This document shows, piece after piece, positions 15,086 through 23,898 of a stretch of DNA of 64,000 bases. Location of the stretch: contig NZ_LNRU01000013.1 of the NCBI RefSeq assembly GCF_001468225.1, forward strand, positions 1 through 64,000. Direction: 5' to 3'. The notes under the pieces were generated by a model, which did not search any database, had not been told where the DNA came from, and saw only the letters and a program-made list of their open reading frames with translations. Positions within the stretch are counted from its first letter, which is position 1; each line of letters starts with the position of its first letter. Both the position numbers and the translations under genes were made by a program. This DNA comes from Sphingopyxis sp. H053. Its GTDB lineage: Bacteria > Pseudomonadota > Alphaproteobacteria > Sphingomonadales > Sphingomonadaceae.

Positions 15086-15982
15086 GGGGCGCGGCCAACG
15101 TACACGATATAGCGTCCCCGTCGTCGACGCCGTAATATAAGCATCGCGCCGATCGGCACCGCCGAACGCGATATTGGTGATCCCGACATCGGGCAGCGGC
15201 ACGAACTCCGAACCGTCCCCAACGGGGTCGAAAATCGTGATCCCGCCCTCGACCATCGTGCCGACGCAGATACGCCCGCTCTCCTCGATCGCCATGCTGT
15301 CGAGCAGACGAAAGGCCGGCGGGGTGCCGACGAACCGGCCAGGCGCCCACGGTGGTGGCGGCGCGAGTTCGCCGGGCGCCGCGATGTCCATCGCCCAGAC
15401 GCGCGCGGTCATCGTCTCGCTGACGTAGAGCGTCTTGCCGTCGGGGGAGAGGCCGATGCCGTTCGGCCCCATCATGTCGGCGCGCTGGCGGCTGATCTTC
15501 GATCCGTCGGCGGCGGCGTAGTAGATCGCGCCATGGTCGCGGCCGGTGTCGCGCACCTGGCCATGATCGGTGAACCAGAAACCCCCCTCCTCGTCGAAGA
15601 CGATATCGTTCGGCCCCTTGAGCCGCTCGCCCTCGAAGCCGTCGTAAAGCGTCGTCACTGCGCCGGTGGTCAGGTCGACGCGCTGGATCGACCCGCACGC
15701 CTCGGCATGCGCGGCGTGACCGGGGAACAGCAGGCCGCCCGCCTCGATCCATTCGAAGCCGCCATTGTTGCACACATAGGCCGCGCCGTCGGGCCCGATC
15801 GCGAGGCCGTTCGGACCGCCGTCAAGTTCGGCAACAACCGACAGGCTGCCATCGGGCAGGACGCGCGTCAGCGTGCCGCGCGCGATCTCGACGAGCAGCA
15901 CCGAGCCGTCGGCGATCGGCACCGGGCCTTCGGGAAAGCGCAGCCCGGTCGCGACGACTTGAGGCGGGCCGTAACCACTCAT
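15068..15982 (-). CDS. SMP-30/gluconolactonase/LRE-like protein
   Basis: A 304-residue six-bladed beta-propeller of the SMP-30 family. The metal-site Glu is in RFPEGPVPIADGS (about 18). An Asn-containing GPNDIVFDEEGGFWFTDHG segment lies near residue 123, and MGPNGIGLSPDGKTLYVSET near 172. The family hydrolyses lactones using one divalent metal. Its stop lies in a hairpin loop and its ATG overlaps the stop of the CMD-like gene (ATGA). A lactonase next to a carboxymuconolactone-decarboxylase-like protein and a VOC protein suggests ring-cleavage or lactone chemistry in this operon (inference). Confidence 0.9.
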   Translation of the reverse strand: MSGYGPPQVVATGLRFPEGPVPIADGSVLLVEIARGTLTRVLPDGSLSVVAELDGGPNGLAIGPDGAAYVCNNGGFEWIEAGGLLFPGHAAHAEACGSIQRVDLTTGAVTTLYDGFEGERLKGPNDIVFDEEGGFWFTDHGQVRDTGRDHGAIYYAAADGSKISRQRADMMGPNGIGLSPDGKTLYVSETMTARVWAMDIAAPGELAPPPPWAPGRFVGTPPAFRLLDSMAIEESGRICVGTMVEGGITIFDPVGDGSEFVPLPDVGITNIAFGGADRRDAYITASTTGTLYRVRWPRPGLIVN

Positions 15983-16626
15983 CCGTTGGCTGGGCGCGGG
16001 GCGCTGAGAAAGTCGGCGGCGTTGAAGCCTTCGGGCGCCGCGACCTCGACGATCGGGTCCTCGCGCGCGTCATATTCCATGCGCAGCGCGCGGGTGATCA
16101 CCGCATGCATGTCATAGAGGCAGGTGATGTAGGTGAACTCGAAAATCTGCTCGTCGTTCCAGAAGGTCTTGAGCTTGTCGAAGACTTCTAGCGGCACCCG
16201 TCCACTCGCCTGTGCAAGGCAGTCGGCATAGGCGAGCACGGCGCGCTCCTGCTCGTCATAGCAATCGGCAACCTGCCAGTGCGCGATGGCGGCAATCTTC
16301 TCCTCGCTGACGCCAAGACCGCGGAGCGACTTGCAATGCTGCGAAAAGACGAACTGGCTGCCCTTCACCCAGCCCGCGCGCGTCTGCCCGAGCTCGCGCA
16401 GCACCGGATCGATCGTGCGCGCCGGGTTGCGATAGACGGCGAAACCCTTGACCGCATGTTCGAAGATATCGGGCGACAGCGCGAAGACCGTCCACCAGTC
16501 GCCGGGCGTGCCGGTCGCGGTGCCGGGCTCGGCAACAGGGTCGCGCTCGCCGAACAGGCGGTTGTAATAGGCGAGGACGGTCTCGTCGGTGACTTCCGAC
16601 CGGGGAACCTGACGCAGGACGGGCAT
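15979..16626 (-). CDS. carboxymuconolactone decarboxylase (CMD/AhpD-like) family protein
   Basis: A 215-residue all-helical CMD-fold protein. The core helix GSQFVFSQHCKSLRGLGVSEEKI (about residues 89-111) matches the family's FxxxxH/C...G pattern, but only one Cys (Cys97 region) is present, so it lacks the CxxC of AhpD peroxidases. The second conserved part is YDEQERAVLAYADCLAQ. Members range from gamma-carboxymuconolactone decarboxylases to uncharacterised catabolic proteins. It overlaps the SMP-30 start by 4 bp and follows the SnoaL-like gene by 11 bp, within the seven-gene operon. Confidence 0.85.
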   Translation of the reverse strand: MPVLRQVPRSEVTDETVLAYYNRLFGERDPVAEPGTATGTPGDWWTVFALSPDIFEHAVKGFAVYRNPARTIDPVLRELGQTRAGWVKGSQFVFSQHCKSLRGLGVSEEKIAAIAHWQVADCYDEQERAVLAYADCLAQASGRVPLEVFDKLKTFWNDEQIFEFTYITCLYDMHAVITRALRMEYDAREDPIVEVAAPEGFNAADFLSAPRPANG

Positions 16627-16637
16627 TGGGAGTCTCC

Positions 16638-17033
16638 TCAGGCGTTCGCGAATTTGCGGAATTCGACAACATGCGCGCTGTCGAAATATTCGTCGAGGCG
16701 CGTGATCTTGCCACCCTCGACCTGGCAGATGATCGCGCAGGGCAGGCGGACCGCGCCATCGTCGTGGACGCGCTTGCCTTTCAGCACATGCTGCTGGACG
16801 AAGCCGCCGGGGAAGGTGGTCAGCCGGCGCTCGGCATATTCGCGGTCCTTGATCCGTGCGACCATGCCGGTCAGTGTCTGCGCGGTCTGCGCCGGGGTGA
16901 CGATCAGCTCGTCGGTGTTGTGCCAGATTTCGGCGTCAGGCGTGAAGCTGTTCTGCATCGTCTCGATGTCGCCCGCCTCGATCGCGTCGAAAAAGCGCTG
17001 CGCCATTGCGCGAATATCGTTCTCTTCGGCCAT
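16638..17033 (-). CDS. SnoaL/NTF2-like small protein
   Basis: 131 residues with the cone-shaped NTF2-like fold signature. An N-terminal helix MAQRFFDAIEAGDIETM is followed by the DAEIWHNTDELIV strand and a C-terminal VEGGKITRLDEYFDSA that closes the pocket. Related proteins are polyketide cyclases, ketosteroid isomerases or dehydratases, and many are uncharacterised. Proximity to SDRs suggests an isomerase or dehydratase acting on a ketone, but catalytic residues cannot be assigned with certainty. It lies between the SDR and CMD genes in the operon with short gaps. Confidence 0.85.
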   Translation of the reverse strand: MAEENDIRAMAQRFFDAIEAGDIETMQNSFTPDAEIWHNTDELIVTPAQTAQTLTGMVARIKDREYAERRLTTFPGGFVQQHVLKGKRVHDDGAVRLPCAIICQVEGGKITRLDEYFDSAHVVEFRKFANA

Positions 17034-17043
17034 GTCTCTCTCC

Positions 17044-17931
17044 TTATGCTTTGGCGCCGAACATGCGGCCGCCGTTGGCGGCGATCAGCCCGTCGATATC
17101 GTCACCCCGGTACGCCGGATCGGCCGAGGGGCCGAAGGACGCCAGCATATCCTGCGTCACCAGCTCGGCCATCGCCTTCCATTCGGGGTGGGTGAAGATC
17201 CAATAGTCGCCGGCTTCGATCGCCTCGACGACGCGCGCGCCGATCTTTTCGGGCGACATGCCGCCCGCGAGCACGCCCTGCATCGCCTGGCTCGTCGCCG
17301 CAGCCTTGCCGACCTCGACCTCGACGGGGCGCAGGTCGCGCGTCGTCTCGACAATCCGCGTCGCCGACATGCCGGGCATCAACACAGAGATATCGACGCA
17401 GGTTTCGGCGAGTTCGTTGCGCAGCGCCATCGCGATGCCGAGCGTGGCATATTTGGAGCTGATGTACGCAACCGAGATCGGCGGCGGCACGATCGCGACC
17501 ATCGATGCGGTGAGGATGAGATGGTTCGGCTCACCCGACGCCTTCATGTCGCCGAGGAAGGTGCGACAGGCATAAAGATGCGCGTGCGCGTTGACCGCAT
17601 AGTTCCAGCGCCAGACGTCGGTGTCATATTGCTCGAACGGCCCCGATCCGCCGCCGACCCCGGCGTTGCTGAACAGGATGCGCACCGGGCCGAATTCACG
17701 CGCCTGTTCGCCCGCGGCCGCCCAGCTGTCCTCGCTGGTGACGTCGAGCTGGAGGCCGAGGGCGTTCGCGCCTTCGGCGCGCAGGGTTTCGGCCGCACCA
17801 TCGGCGCCCGCGCCGTCGATATCGGCGAGGATGACAGATGCGCCTTTGGCCGCCAGCGCCCTGGCGGTGGCAAGCCCAATTCCGCTCGCGCCGCCGGTGA
17901 TGAAGGCGGTCTTCCCCGCGACATCGGTCAT
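17044..17931 (-). CDS. short-chain dehydrogenase/reductase
   Basis: A 295-residue SDR. The coenzyme loop is GGASGIGLATA near residue 12, then NAGVGGG near 85, the catalytic Ser in LTASMVAIVPPPIS and the YISSK motif (YxxxK) near 148. The C-terminus is extended by about 40 residues relative to classical 250-residue SDRs. ATG 17931 overlaps the MFS stop (ATGA). It oxidises or reduces a hydroxyl/ketone with NAD(P). It is the second gene of the MFS-led minus-strand operon. Confidence 0.92.
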   Translation of the reverse strand: MTDVAGKTAFITGGASGIGLATARALAAKGASVILADIDGAGADGAAETLRAEGANALGLQLDVTSEDSWAAAGEQAREFGPVRILFSNAGVGGGSGPFEQYDTDVWRWNYAVNAHAHLYACRTFLGDMKASGEPNHLILTASMVAIVPPPISVAYISSKYATLGIAMALRNELAETCVDISVLMPGMSATRIVETTRDLRPVEVEVGKAAATSQAMQGVLAGGMSPEKIGARVVEAIEAGDYWIFTHPEWKAMAELVTQDMLASFGPSADPAYRGDDIDGLIAANGGRMFGAKA

Positions 17932-19223
17932 TCGGCGAAATCCTTCTCGAGATAACGCGTCATACGGAACTGCGCGATCCCCGCCGCGGCGGCGAAGGGC
18001 ATCAGCGCCATCAACGCCCATCTGAGGCTGCCGTCGCCAAAATCGGGTTTCAGGCTATCGCTGACGATCCCGGCGAACAGCGGACCGAGCCCGAGGCCGA
18101 TGATGTTGAACATCAGCATCAGCACCGCGGCGGCGGTCGCGCGGCTGCGCGGCGGCGTGAGATTCTGCACCAGCGCGAGCGCGGGCGCGACATAGGCGGT
18201 GCACGCCGCCATCGGGATCAGCATCAGCGCGAGTGAGAGCTGCCAGCTGTCGACGAGCAGCGCGGCAATGAAGGTCGGGATCAACACGGCGGTCGCGAGC
18301 GCCGGAATGGTGCCATAGGCGCGCGCGGACACCTTCGCGCGGTGACTGACCAGCCAGCCGCCACCGAGGATGCCGATGCCGAAGGTGATGCCCGCCGCCG
18401 GGCCGAAATAGGTCGCCATGGCATCGAGCGGCATTTTCTGCGTCCGCATCAGGAAGGCCGGAATCCAGTTGAGCATGCCATAGCTGGTAAAGGCGGCGAG
18501 GCCGCTCCCGATCATCACCATACGGAGCGACGGGCGGCGCCAGAACATCGCAAGGCTCTGCGAAAAAGGCAGGGCTTCGTCGGCCGCCTTTTGCACGTCC
18601 ATCTGTCCGCGCGCGGGTTCGCGGACAAGCCAGATCAGGATCGGCGCGACAATGACGCCGACGATGCCGATCAGGATGAAGGCGTTGCGCCATCCGATGT
18701 TCGCGGCGGCCCAGGCACCGAAGGTCGCGCCCACAAAGACGCCGAACGGGCCGTTGAGCGTGAAGATACCGATCGCGAGCGGGCGCTGCGCCGGCGGATA
18801 ATAGTCGGCGATGACCGACAGCGACGGCGCGGTGCCGCCGGCTTCGCCCGCACCGACGCCGAAGCGCATCAGTGCGAGCTGCCAGAAATTCGATGCAAAG
18901 CCGCACGCGGCGGTAAACCCGCTCCACACGACGCACGCAATGCCGATCAGCTTCACGCGGTTCCAGCGGTCGGCGATCATCGCGACGGGGACGCCCATCG
19001 CGGCGTAGAAAAGCGCGAAGGCAAGGCCGGTGAGCAGCCCGAACTGCGTATCGCTGAAATCCATTTCGGCGCGGATCGGTTCGACGAGCACCGACAGAAG
19101 CTGGCGGTCGACGAAGTTGATCGTGCCGACCACGAACAGCATGGTTAGCGCGACGTTGCGGCGCACGGCAAGGCCGCGGTCGGGCGCTATGGCGCCTCCA
19201 TCGAGGGCAGTCGCCTCTGTCAT
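17928..19223 (-). CDS. MFS transporter
   Basis: A 431-residue protein with 12 predicted transmembrane helices. The loop-2 signature appears as DRWNRVKLIG, and MFS motifs include GVPVAMIADRWN (about residue 74) and GAGEAGGTAPSLSVIADYYPPAQR near 125. The sequence resembles the spinster-like/aromatic-acid family common in sphingomonad catabolic clusters. ATG 19223 has GGAGAG upstream; an upstream TTG at 19235 is less likely. It is the first gene of a seven-gene operon and probably imports the substrate across the inner membrane, with the TonB receptor acting at the outer membrane. Confidence 0.9.
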   Translation of the reverse strand: MTEATALDGGAIAPDRGLAVRRNVALTMLFVVGTINFVDRQLLSVLVEPIRAEMDFSDTQFGLLTGLAFALFYAAMGVPVAMIADRWNRVKLIGIACVVWSGFTAACGFASNFWQLALMRFGVGAGEAGGTAPSLSVIADYYPPAQRPLAIGIFTLNGPFGVFVGATFGAWAAANIGWRNAFILIGIVGVIVAPILIWLVREPARGQMDVQKAADEALPFSQSLAMFWRRPSLRMVMIGSGLAAFTSYGMLNWIPAFLMRTQKMPLDAMATYFGPAAGITFGIGILGGGWLVSHRAKVSARAYGTIPALATAVLIPTFIAALLVDSWQLSLALMLIPMAACTAYVAPALALVQNLTPPRSRATAAAVLMLMFNIIGLGLGPLFAGIVSDSLKPDFGDGSLRWALMALMPFAAAAGIAQFRMTRYLEKDFAE

Positions 19224-19264
19224 CACACTCTCCAAAAACGCACGAGTCTTCTCGTTCCAAAAAT

Positions 19265-19280
19265 ACTTAGGTATTTAAGT
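19265..19280. promoter_or_regulatory. cluster operator 5 (MFS operon / SDR)
   Basis: ACTTAG-GTAT-TTAAGT, with one mismatch to the perfect palindrome. It lies between the divergent MFS operon and an SDR gene and probably controls both. Confidence 0.62.
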
Positions 19281-19331
19281 TTATCTGTCAATGTGCTTTA
19301 CGGTAACGACAAAGTCGACGGGAGAGAAGAG

Positions 19332-20099
19332 ATGGATATCAACGGCAAAACCGCCATTGTGACGGGCTCGGCGGGCGGAATCGGCCGCGCGACCGCGGTG
19401 ATGCTGGCCAGCCGCGGCGCGGCGGAGATCGCGCTGGTCGATGTCAACGAAGCGGGGCTCGCCGAGACCGCGCGGCTGGTCGAGGCGGCGGGGGCGCGGG
19501 CGAGCACCCACGCACTCGACCTGTCGGACATTCCCGCGACCGAAGCCTGGTTCCGTGCGCATGGCGACGTCGACATTCTGCACAACAATGCCGGGGTGGT
19601 ATCGGGCCTGCCGCAATTTCCCGACGTCGATGCCGCGCGCATCCGCTGGATCATCGACGTCAACATCACCTCGCTCGTCGCGGCGACGCAGATTGCGGTG
19701 CAGGCGATGCGCCAGCGCGGCGGCGGGGTGATCGTCAACACCGTGTCGACGGTGGCGCTTGGCACCGGATTCTATGACGCGATGTATGCGACAACCAAAG
19801 CGGCGGTGATGATGTTCACGCGCTGCTGCGCGCCGTTGAAGGACGAATGCAATGTCCGCGTCGCGGGCATGTTGCCGGGGCTGGTCGATACGCCGATCCT
19901 CGACACTACGGGGGCGGGCGGCAAGTCCGAATGGATGAAGACGGTGCTCGCGAATAACGAGGCATGCCGGCCCGAGGATATTGCGGGCGGCGTCATGGCG
20001 CTGATCGAGGACGACAGCCTCGCGGGCGGTGATTGGGTTGCGGTGCGTCGGCTCGGCGGCAAGGTCGAATATCAATGGGGGCATGCCGACACCGTATAA
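19332..20099 (+). CDS. short-chain dehydrogenase/reductase
   Basis: A 255-residue classical SDR. It has TGSAGGIGRAT at residues 11-21 for NAD(P) binding, HNNAGVVSG, the catalytic Ser in NTVSTVALG and the YATTK motif near residue 155. ATG 19332 follows GGGAGAGAAGAG. The acidic residue after beta-2 (VDVNE) suggests NAD preference. It is transcribed divergently from the MFS operon from operator 5 as a single gene and is followed by a REP palindrome that also flanks the GST gene. Likely alcohol/ketone oxidoreductase of the pathway. Confidence 0.92.
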   Translation: MDINGKTAIVTGSAGGIGRATAVMLASRGAAEIALVDVNEAGLAETARLVEAAGARASTHALDLSDIPATEAWFRAHGDVDILHNNAGVVSGLPQFPDVDAARIRWIIDVNITSLVAATQIAVQAMRQRGGGVIVNTVSTVALGTGFYDAMYATTKAAVMMFTRCCAPLKDECNVRVAGMLPGLVDTPILDTTGAGGKSEWMKTVLANNEACRPEDIAGGVMALIEDDSLAGGDWVAVRRLGGKVEYQWGHADTV

Positions 20100-20106
20100 C
20101 CACCCT

Positions 20107-20180
20107 TCGTCATTCCCGCGAAAGCGGGAACCCAGCGAGCAGCCGTTGCTACTGGGTTCCCGCTTTCGCGGGAATGACGA
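20107..20180. repeat. REP-type palindrome (two 29-bp arms)
   Basis: Arms 20107-20135 and 20152-20180 are perfect inverted copies, identical in sequence to the arms at 10763-10836 but with a different 16-nt loop. It lies in the convergent gap between the SDR and a GST gene. Confidence 0.9.
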
Positions 20181-20192
20181 GATAAGACGTGC

Positions 20193-20903
20193 TCACCGCG
20201 TCGGCGCTTCCAGCATATTCTTGCCGAACAGGTTCGACCATTGCTCCTCGGTCAGCACCGGGCGCGCGCTCGACAGGTTCGCGGCATTCTTGACGTCGGT
20301 CCCCGCCATCACCGCGGGCCGCTCGCCGATGCGGGCGAACCAGTCGGCGACCGCGGGATAATCGTCGAGCGTCAGCCCGATCGCCCGGATCGCGCGCGTC
20401 CACGGCCAGGCGGCAATGTCGGCGATCGAATATTCCTCGGCGAGATAGTCGGCCTCGCTCAGCCGGCCGTTGAGGACGTGGAGCAGGCGCAGCGTTTCGT
20501 TGCGATAGCGTTCGACCGGATAGGTCTGCCCTTCGGGCGCATAGCGGATGAAATGATGCGCCTGTCCCTGCATCGGGCCGAAGCTTGCCATTTGCCACAT
20601 CAACCATTGCTGCGCCTGCGATCGGCGGCGCGGGCTTTCGGGAAGCAATTGCCCGCTCTTTTCGGCGAGATACAGCAGGATCGCGCCGCTCTCGAACACC
20701 GGCAAAGGCGCCCCACCGCCGATGGGCTCGTGGTCGACGATCGCGGGCAGGCGGCCGTTGGGATTGATGCGCCGATATTCGGGGGTAAGATGATCACCCT
20801 CGAGCATGTTCATCGCGAGCAGTTGGTGCGGCAGCCCGACCTCTTCGAGCATGATCGACACTTTGTGGCCGTTCGGCGTGGGCGTGAAATAGACGTCGAT
20901 CAT
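20193..20903 (-). CDS. glutathione S-transferase (TPNGxK subfamily)
   Basis: About 236 residues. N-domain MIDVYFTPTPNGHKVSIMLE, then the long GDHLTPEYRRINPNGRLPAIVD loop and VFESGAILLYLAEKSG, which contacts glutathione; C-domain with YSIADIAAWPW. This nu-class/YghU-like pattern is shared with the GSTs at 23899 and 56528, giving a family of three paralogues in the region. A GTG 12 bp further upstream is an alternative start. It follows the TonB receptor on the same strand, with a 27-codon reading frame in between, so it is probably in the receptor operon. Confidence 0.9.
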   Translation of the reverse strand: MIDVYFTPTPNGHKVSIMLEEVGLPHQLLAMNMLEGDHLTPEYRRINPNGRLPAIVDHEPIGGGAPLPVFESGAILLYLAEKSGQLLPESPRRRSQAQQWLMWQMASFGPMQGQAHHFIRYAPEGQTYPVERYRNETLRLLHVLNGRLSEADYLAEEYSIADIAAWPWTRAIRAIGLTLDDYPAVADWFARIGERPAVMAGTDVKNAANLSSARPVLTEEQWSNLFGKNMLEAPTR

Positions 20904-20911
20904 CGCGCGGT

Positions 20912-20995
20912 TCACCCCTTCACACAGGTCACGACCGCGATCGCCGCTTCCCTGTCGAGGAAAGCTTCGATCGCGGCCGATCCCTGGGACATCAT
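20912..20995 (-). CDS. small ORF of 27 codons between TonB receptor and GST
   Basis: ATG 20995 to TGA 20912 on the minus strand encodes MMSQGSAAIEAFLDREAAIA and seven more residues. It begins 8 bp after the TonB receptor stop, and its TGA overlaps the alternative GTG of the GST. The composition is protein-like, but it matches nothing I recognise. It could be a leader peptide that couples GST translation, the remnant of a lost gene, or chance. Confidence 0.3.
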   Translation of the reverse strand: MMSQGSAAIEAFLDREAAIAVVTCVKG

Positions 20996-21003
20996 ATTCG
21001 AAC

Positions 21004-23268
21004 CTAGAACTTGATCCCGGCCTCGACCGAAATGTTGCGCGTGGGTTCGAGATAGAGGATCGCGCGCGGCGCCGCGGTGATCGGTGACGGCAGGTTGAAT
21101 GCGCTGCCGACCGTCTTTTCGTTGGTCAGATTCTTGCCGACGAGCGCGACGTGCCAGCGGTCGTCCTGATCGGCGAGCTGGACGCGAAGGTCGAGCTTCA
21201 CATAGCCGTTCTGGACGCCGAAGATCGGGCTCTGGTTGTCCGAGTTGAAATATTTCGACCGCGCCGACGCGACGCCGGTGATGTCGAACTTCAGATCGCT
21301 CGACAGGTCGAAGCGCGCGTGCGCTGTTACGCTTCCCGTATATTTCGACGAATAGGCAACAGGGTAACCGGCCAGGTTATTGTTCGCGACGTGGTTCGGT
21401 TGCGTCCGATCGGTCTGTGCGGGATTGCAAACCGACAACGGCTGGCTGGCGAGGCAGGCCGCGCCGGGATAGTTGTCATATTTGATATCGGAATAGGCGG
21501 CCGACGCGCTGATGTCGAAATTGGGGGTCGGAAAGATGCTGAGCGATCCTTCGAGGCCCTTCGACGTTGCCGCGGCGGCATTGCCGGTCAGGTAGCTCGA
21601 GATTGCGGGCTGATACACCGAAACCTGCAGGTCCTTGAACTTGGTGTGATAGGCCGAGAGGTTCGCGACGACCTTGCCGTCAAACAGCGTCGATTTGATG
21701 CCCGCCTCGAAATTCTCCGACTGTTCGGGTTCGAAGGTGAAGGTCGCGCTGGTCGTGCCGAGCGTGTTCGACACGAAGCCACCCGATTTCGAGCCGCGGC
21801 CCCACGTCGCATAGACCATGATGCGCGGCGCAATGTCATATTGCAGCGTCACCGACGGGTCGACATTGCCTTCGCTGATCGAACCCGTGGCGCTCGAGAT
21901 CGGGCGCAGCGCGAAGGGGCCATAGACGAGCCGCGAGGCGAAATCGCCGTCCTTCTTGGTGTGGCTGTAACGCAGGCTGCCGATCGCGCGGAACGCATCG
22001 CTGATGTTAAATGTCGCCTGGCCAAAGACCGACCAGGATTCGGCTTTCTGCCGGAAGAGGCTGTCGATGCGGCCGAAATAGTTGAGCGCCGCGATGTTGA
22101 AGCCCTGAAATTGCTCCAGCGTGTAATCGGACTTGTCGTAATAGGCGCCCGCGATGAATTCGAAGGTCTTGCCCGTCGGCGACAGGATGCGGATTTCCTG
22201 CGAAATCTGGTCGAAGCGTTCGGGGAAGGCATTGTACACCGAATTGGGAACAACGGCGCCGCCGCTGTTCGGGATCGTCTGGTCGAAGCCGTTGACGATC
22301 TTCGACTTGAACCAGCTGTAGCCGGTGACCGAAGTCAGCGTGAAGTCGCCGAGCGCGAGGTTGCCGACGCCCGAGATCATCACCGACTTGTTGTTGTTCC
22401 CCTCGTCGCCGAGTGCCGAGCGATCGAGGTAACGCGTGGTCTGCGGATCCTGGCCGCTGGTCAGGGGGCTCGACACGGTGATGCCGCCGATGACTTCGCG
22501 GTTTCCATACTCGACCTTCGCGGTGTAATCGAAATTGTTCGACGGTTCCCACTTCACGGTCAGGCGCAGCAGCTGCGACTTGATTTCGGGATCGTCGTGA
22601 TCGGTCGCGCGGTTATAGATATAGCCGTCCTGGTTGACGATCTTGTACGCGAAGCGCGCGCCGAGCGTGTCGCTGATCGGCCCCGACAGATAGCCCGAGA
22701 AATCGGTGCCCTTGTGGTCGAAGTTGTAAAGGCCGGTGATTGCGCCTTCGAAATCCTTCGTCGGACCCGCCGACACGACGCTGACCGCACCCGCGGCGGT
22801 GTTCTTGCCGAACAGCGCGCCCTGCGGCCCGCGCAGCACCTCGACGCGCGCGAGGTCGAAGAAGGGAGCCTGCGCCTGGCGGTTGCGGCCGGCATAGATG
22901 CCGTCGACATAGAGCGAGACCGACTGGTCGAAAGCGAAGTTCGCCGGCGGCGAACCGAAGCCGCGGATATAGATGACGTCGTTGCCCGCGGTCGACTGAA
23001 CGAAGACGTTCGGCGTGTAGTTCATCACCGCCTTGATATCGCTGGTGTTGAACTCGGCGAGCTTGGCGCCGCTCACGACTTCCATCGAAATCGGCACGTT
23101 TTGCAGATTCTGTTCGCGCTTTTGGGCGGTGACGATGATTTCGTTTGCGTTGCTGTCGTCGACGTCCGCCGTGTCGGCGGGGGCTGCCTGCGCCATCGCC
23201 GGTGCGGCATTGGCTAGCATCGCGATCGCCGCCACGCCGGACAGCAGGAACTGGTTATGCGCCTTCAT
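21004..23268 (-). CDS. TonB-dependent outer-membrane receptor
   Basis: About 754 residues. A signal peptide (MKAHNQFLLSGVAAIAMLAN, cleaved near APAMAQ) is followed by the TonB box region NEIIVTAQKREQ. The plug domain has DVIYIRGFGSPP and VEVLRGPQGALFGKNTAAGA, and the beta-barrel ends in ISVEAGIKF with the C-terminal Phe. ATG 23268 has GGGAGGG upstream. It is a sphingomonad-type receptor of the kind placed in aromatic/terpenoid clusters rather than a clear siderophore receptor. It is divergent from the DUF3237 gene across an operator with a perfect core and co-oriented with a GST. Probable uptake of the pathway substrate. Confidence 0.93.
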   Translation of the reverse strand: MKAHNQFLLSGVAAIAMLANAAPAMAQAAPADTADVDDSNANEIIVTAQKREQNLQNVPISMEVVSGAKLAEFNTSDIKAVMNYTPNVFVQSTAGNDVIYIRGFGSPPANFAFDQSVSLYVDGIYAGRNRQAQAPFFDLARVEVLRGPQGALFGKNTAAGAVSVVSAGPTKDFEGAITGLYNFDHKGTDFSGYLSGPISDTLGARFAYKIVNQDGYIYNRATDHDDPEIKSQLLRLTVKWEPSNNFDYTAKVEYGNREVIGGITVSSPLTSGQDPQTTRYLDRSALGDEGNNNKSVMISGVGNLALGDFTLTSVTGYSWFKSKIVNGFDQTIPNSGGAVVPNSVYNAFPERFDQISQEIRILSPTGKTFEFIAGAYYDKSDYTLEQFQGFNIAALNYFGRIDSLFRQKAESWSVFGQATFNISDAFRAIGSLRYSHTKKDGDFASRLVYGPFALRPISSATGSISEGNVDPSVTLQYDIAPRIMVYATWGRGSKSGGFVSNTLGTTSATFTFEPEQSENFEAGIKSTLFDGKVVANLSAYHTKFKDLQVSVYQPAISSYLTGNAAAATSKGLEGSLSIFPTPNFDISASAAYSDIKYDNYPGAACLASQPLSVCNPAQTDRTQPNHVANNNLAGYPVAYSSKYTGSVTAHARFDLSSDLKFDITGVASARSKYFNSDNQSPIFGVQNGYVKLDLRVQLADQDDRWHVALVGKNLTNEKTVGSAFNLPSPITAAPRAILYLEPTRNISVEAGIKF

Positions 23269-23335
23269 CTTCACCCTCCCATAGAGCTTATCGTCGCGGT
23301 CCCGGAAAGCCTTCCGATCCGTCAATCTGATTGAC

Positions 23336-23351
23336 CCTTAGTATACTAATG
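23336..23351. promoter_or_regulatory. cluster operator 6 (TonB receptor / DUF3237)
   Basis: CCTTAG-TATA-CTAATG: the core TTAGTATACTAA is a perfect 12-bp palindrome. It lies 40 bp upstream of the DUF3237 start and 68 bp upstream of the receptor start. Confidence 0.65.
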
Positions 23352-23390
23352 GTTTTATGCTTGTCCATAGGCAGGAAGAGGATTCGCATT

Positions 23391-23897
23391 ATGAACGAAG
23401 AAAATACGCAGACCGCCCCGATCGCACTCGCTACGCGCCATCTGTGCACCGTCGAGTTCGAGGTGGGGGGCGGAATCATCGGCATTGGCGTGTCGCCGTT
23501 CGGCGACCAACGGCTCGGCTATATCAGCGGCGGCCGATTTTTCGGTCTGCGAATCAATGGTATAGTTTTACCCGGCGGCGGGAACTGGTCGCGCAGCGGG
23601 CGGCTTGGCGACGATGCTTCGGTCGGTACCTTCGATGCCCGCGCGGTGTGGCAGACCGATGACGGTGAGCTCATTTACCTCAGCTACACCGGGCGCAACA
23701 TCATTCCCGACGATGTGCGCGCGACCTTCATCGATCCCGCTGTCCCCGACGCCGACCCGTCGCGATACTATCTGCGAATCGCGCCGGTGTTCGAAACCGC
23801 GAGCGCCAAATATGGCTGGCTGAACGGCGTGCTCGCGGTCGGCGTCGGCGAACGCACCGATTTCGGGGTACGCCATGTGATCCACGAGATACTCTGA
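23391..23897 (+). CDS. DUF3237 family protein
   Basis: A 168-residue protein matching the DUF3237 pattern: the ISGGRFFGLRINGIVLPGGGNW segment, then DARAVWQTDDGELIYLSYTGRN and the C-terminal APVFETASAKYGWLNGVLAVGVG. The fold is a small beta-barrel of unknown biochemical role, recurrent in sphingomonad and mycobacterial catabolic clusters. ATG 23391 is preceded by AGGAAGAGG. The GST gene starts one base after its stop, so the two are translated together. It is the first gene after operator 6. Function unknown. Confidence 0.85.
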   Translation: MNEENTQTAPIALATRHLCTVEFEVGGGIIGIGVSPFGDQRLGYISGGRFFGLRINGIVLPGGGNWSRSGRLGDDASVGTFDARAVWQTDDGELIYLSYTGRNIIPDDVRATFIDPAVPDADPSRYYLRIAPVFETASAKYGWLNGVLAVGVGERTDFGVRHVIHEIL

Positions 23898-23898
23898 A

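Noticed and set aside
10763..20180. REP palindromes as ends of an insertion sequence
   Set aside because: No transposase lies between or next to them. Each is a complete hairpin in a convergent gap, as expected for REP elements.
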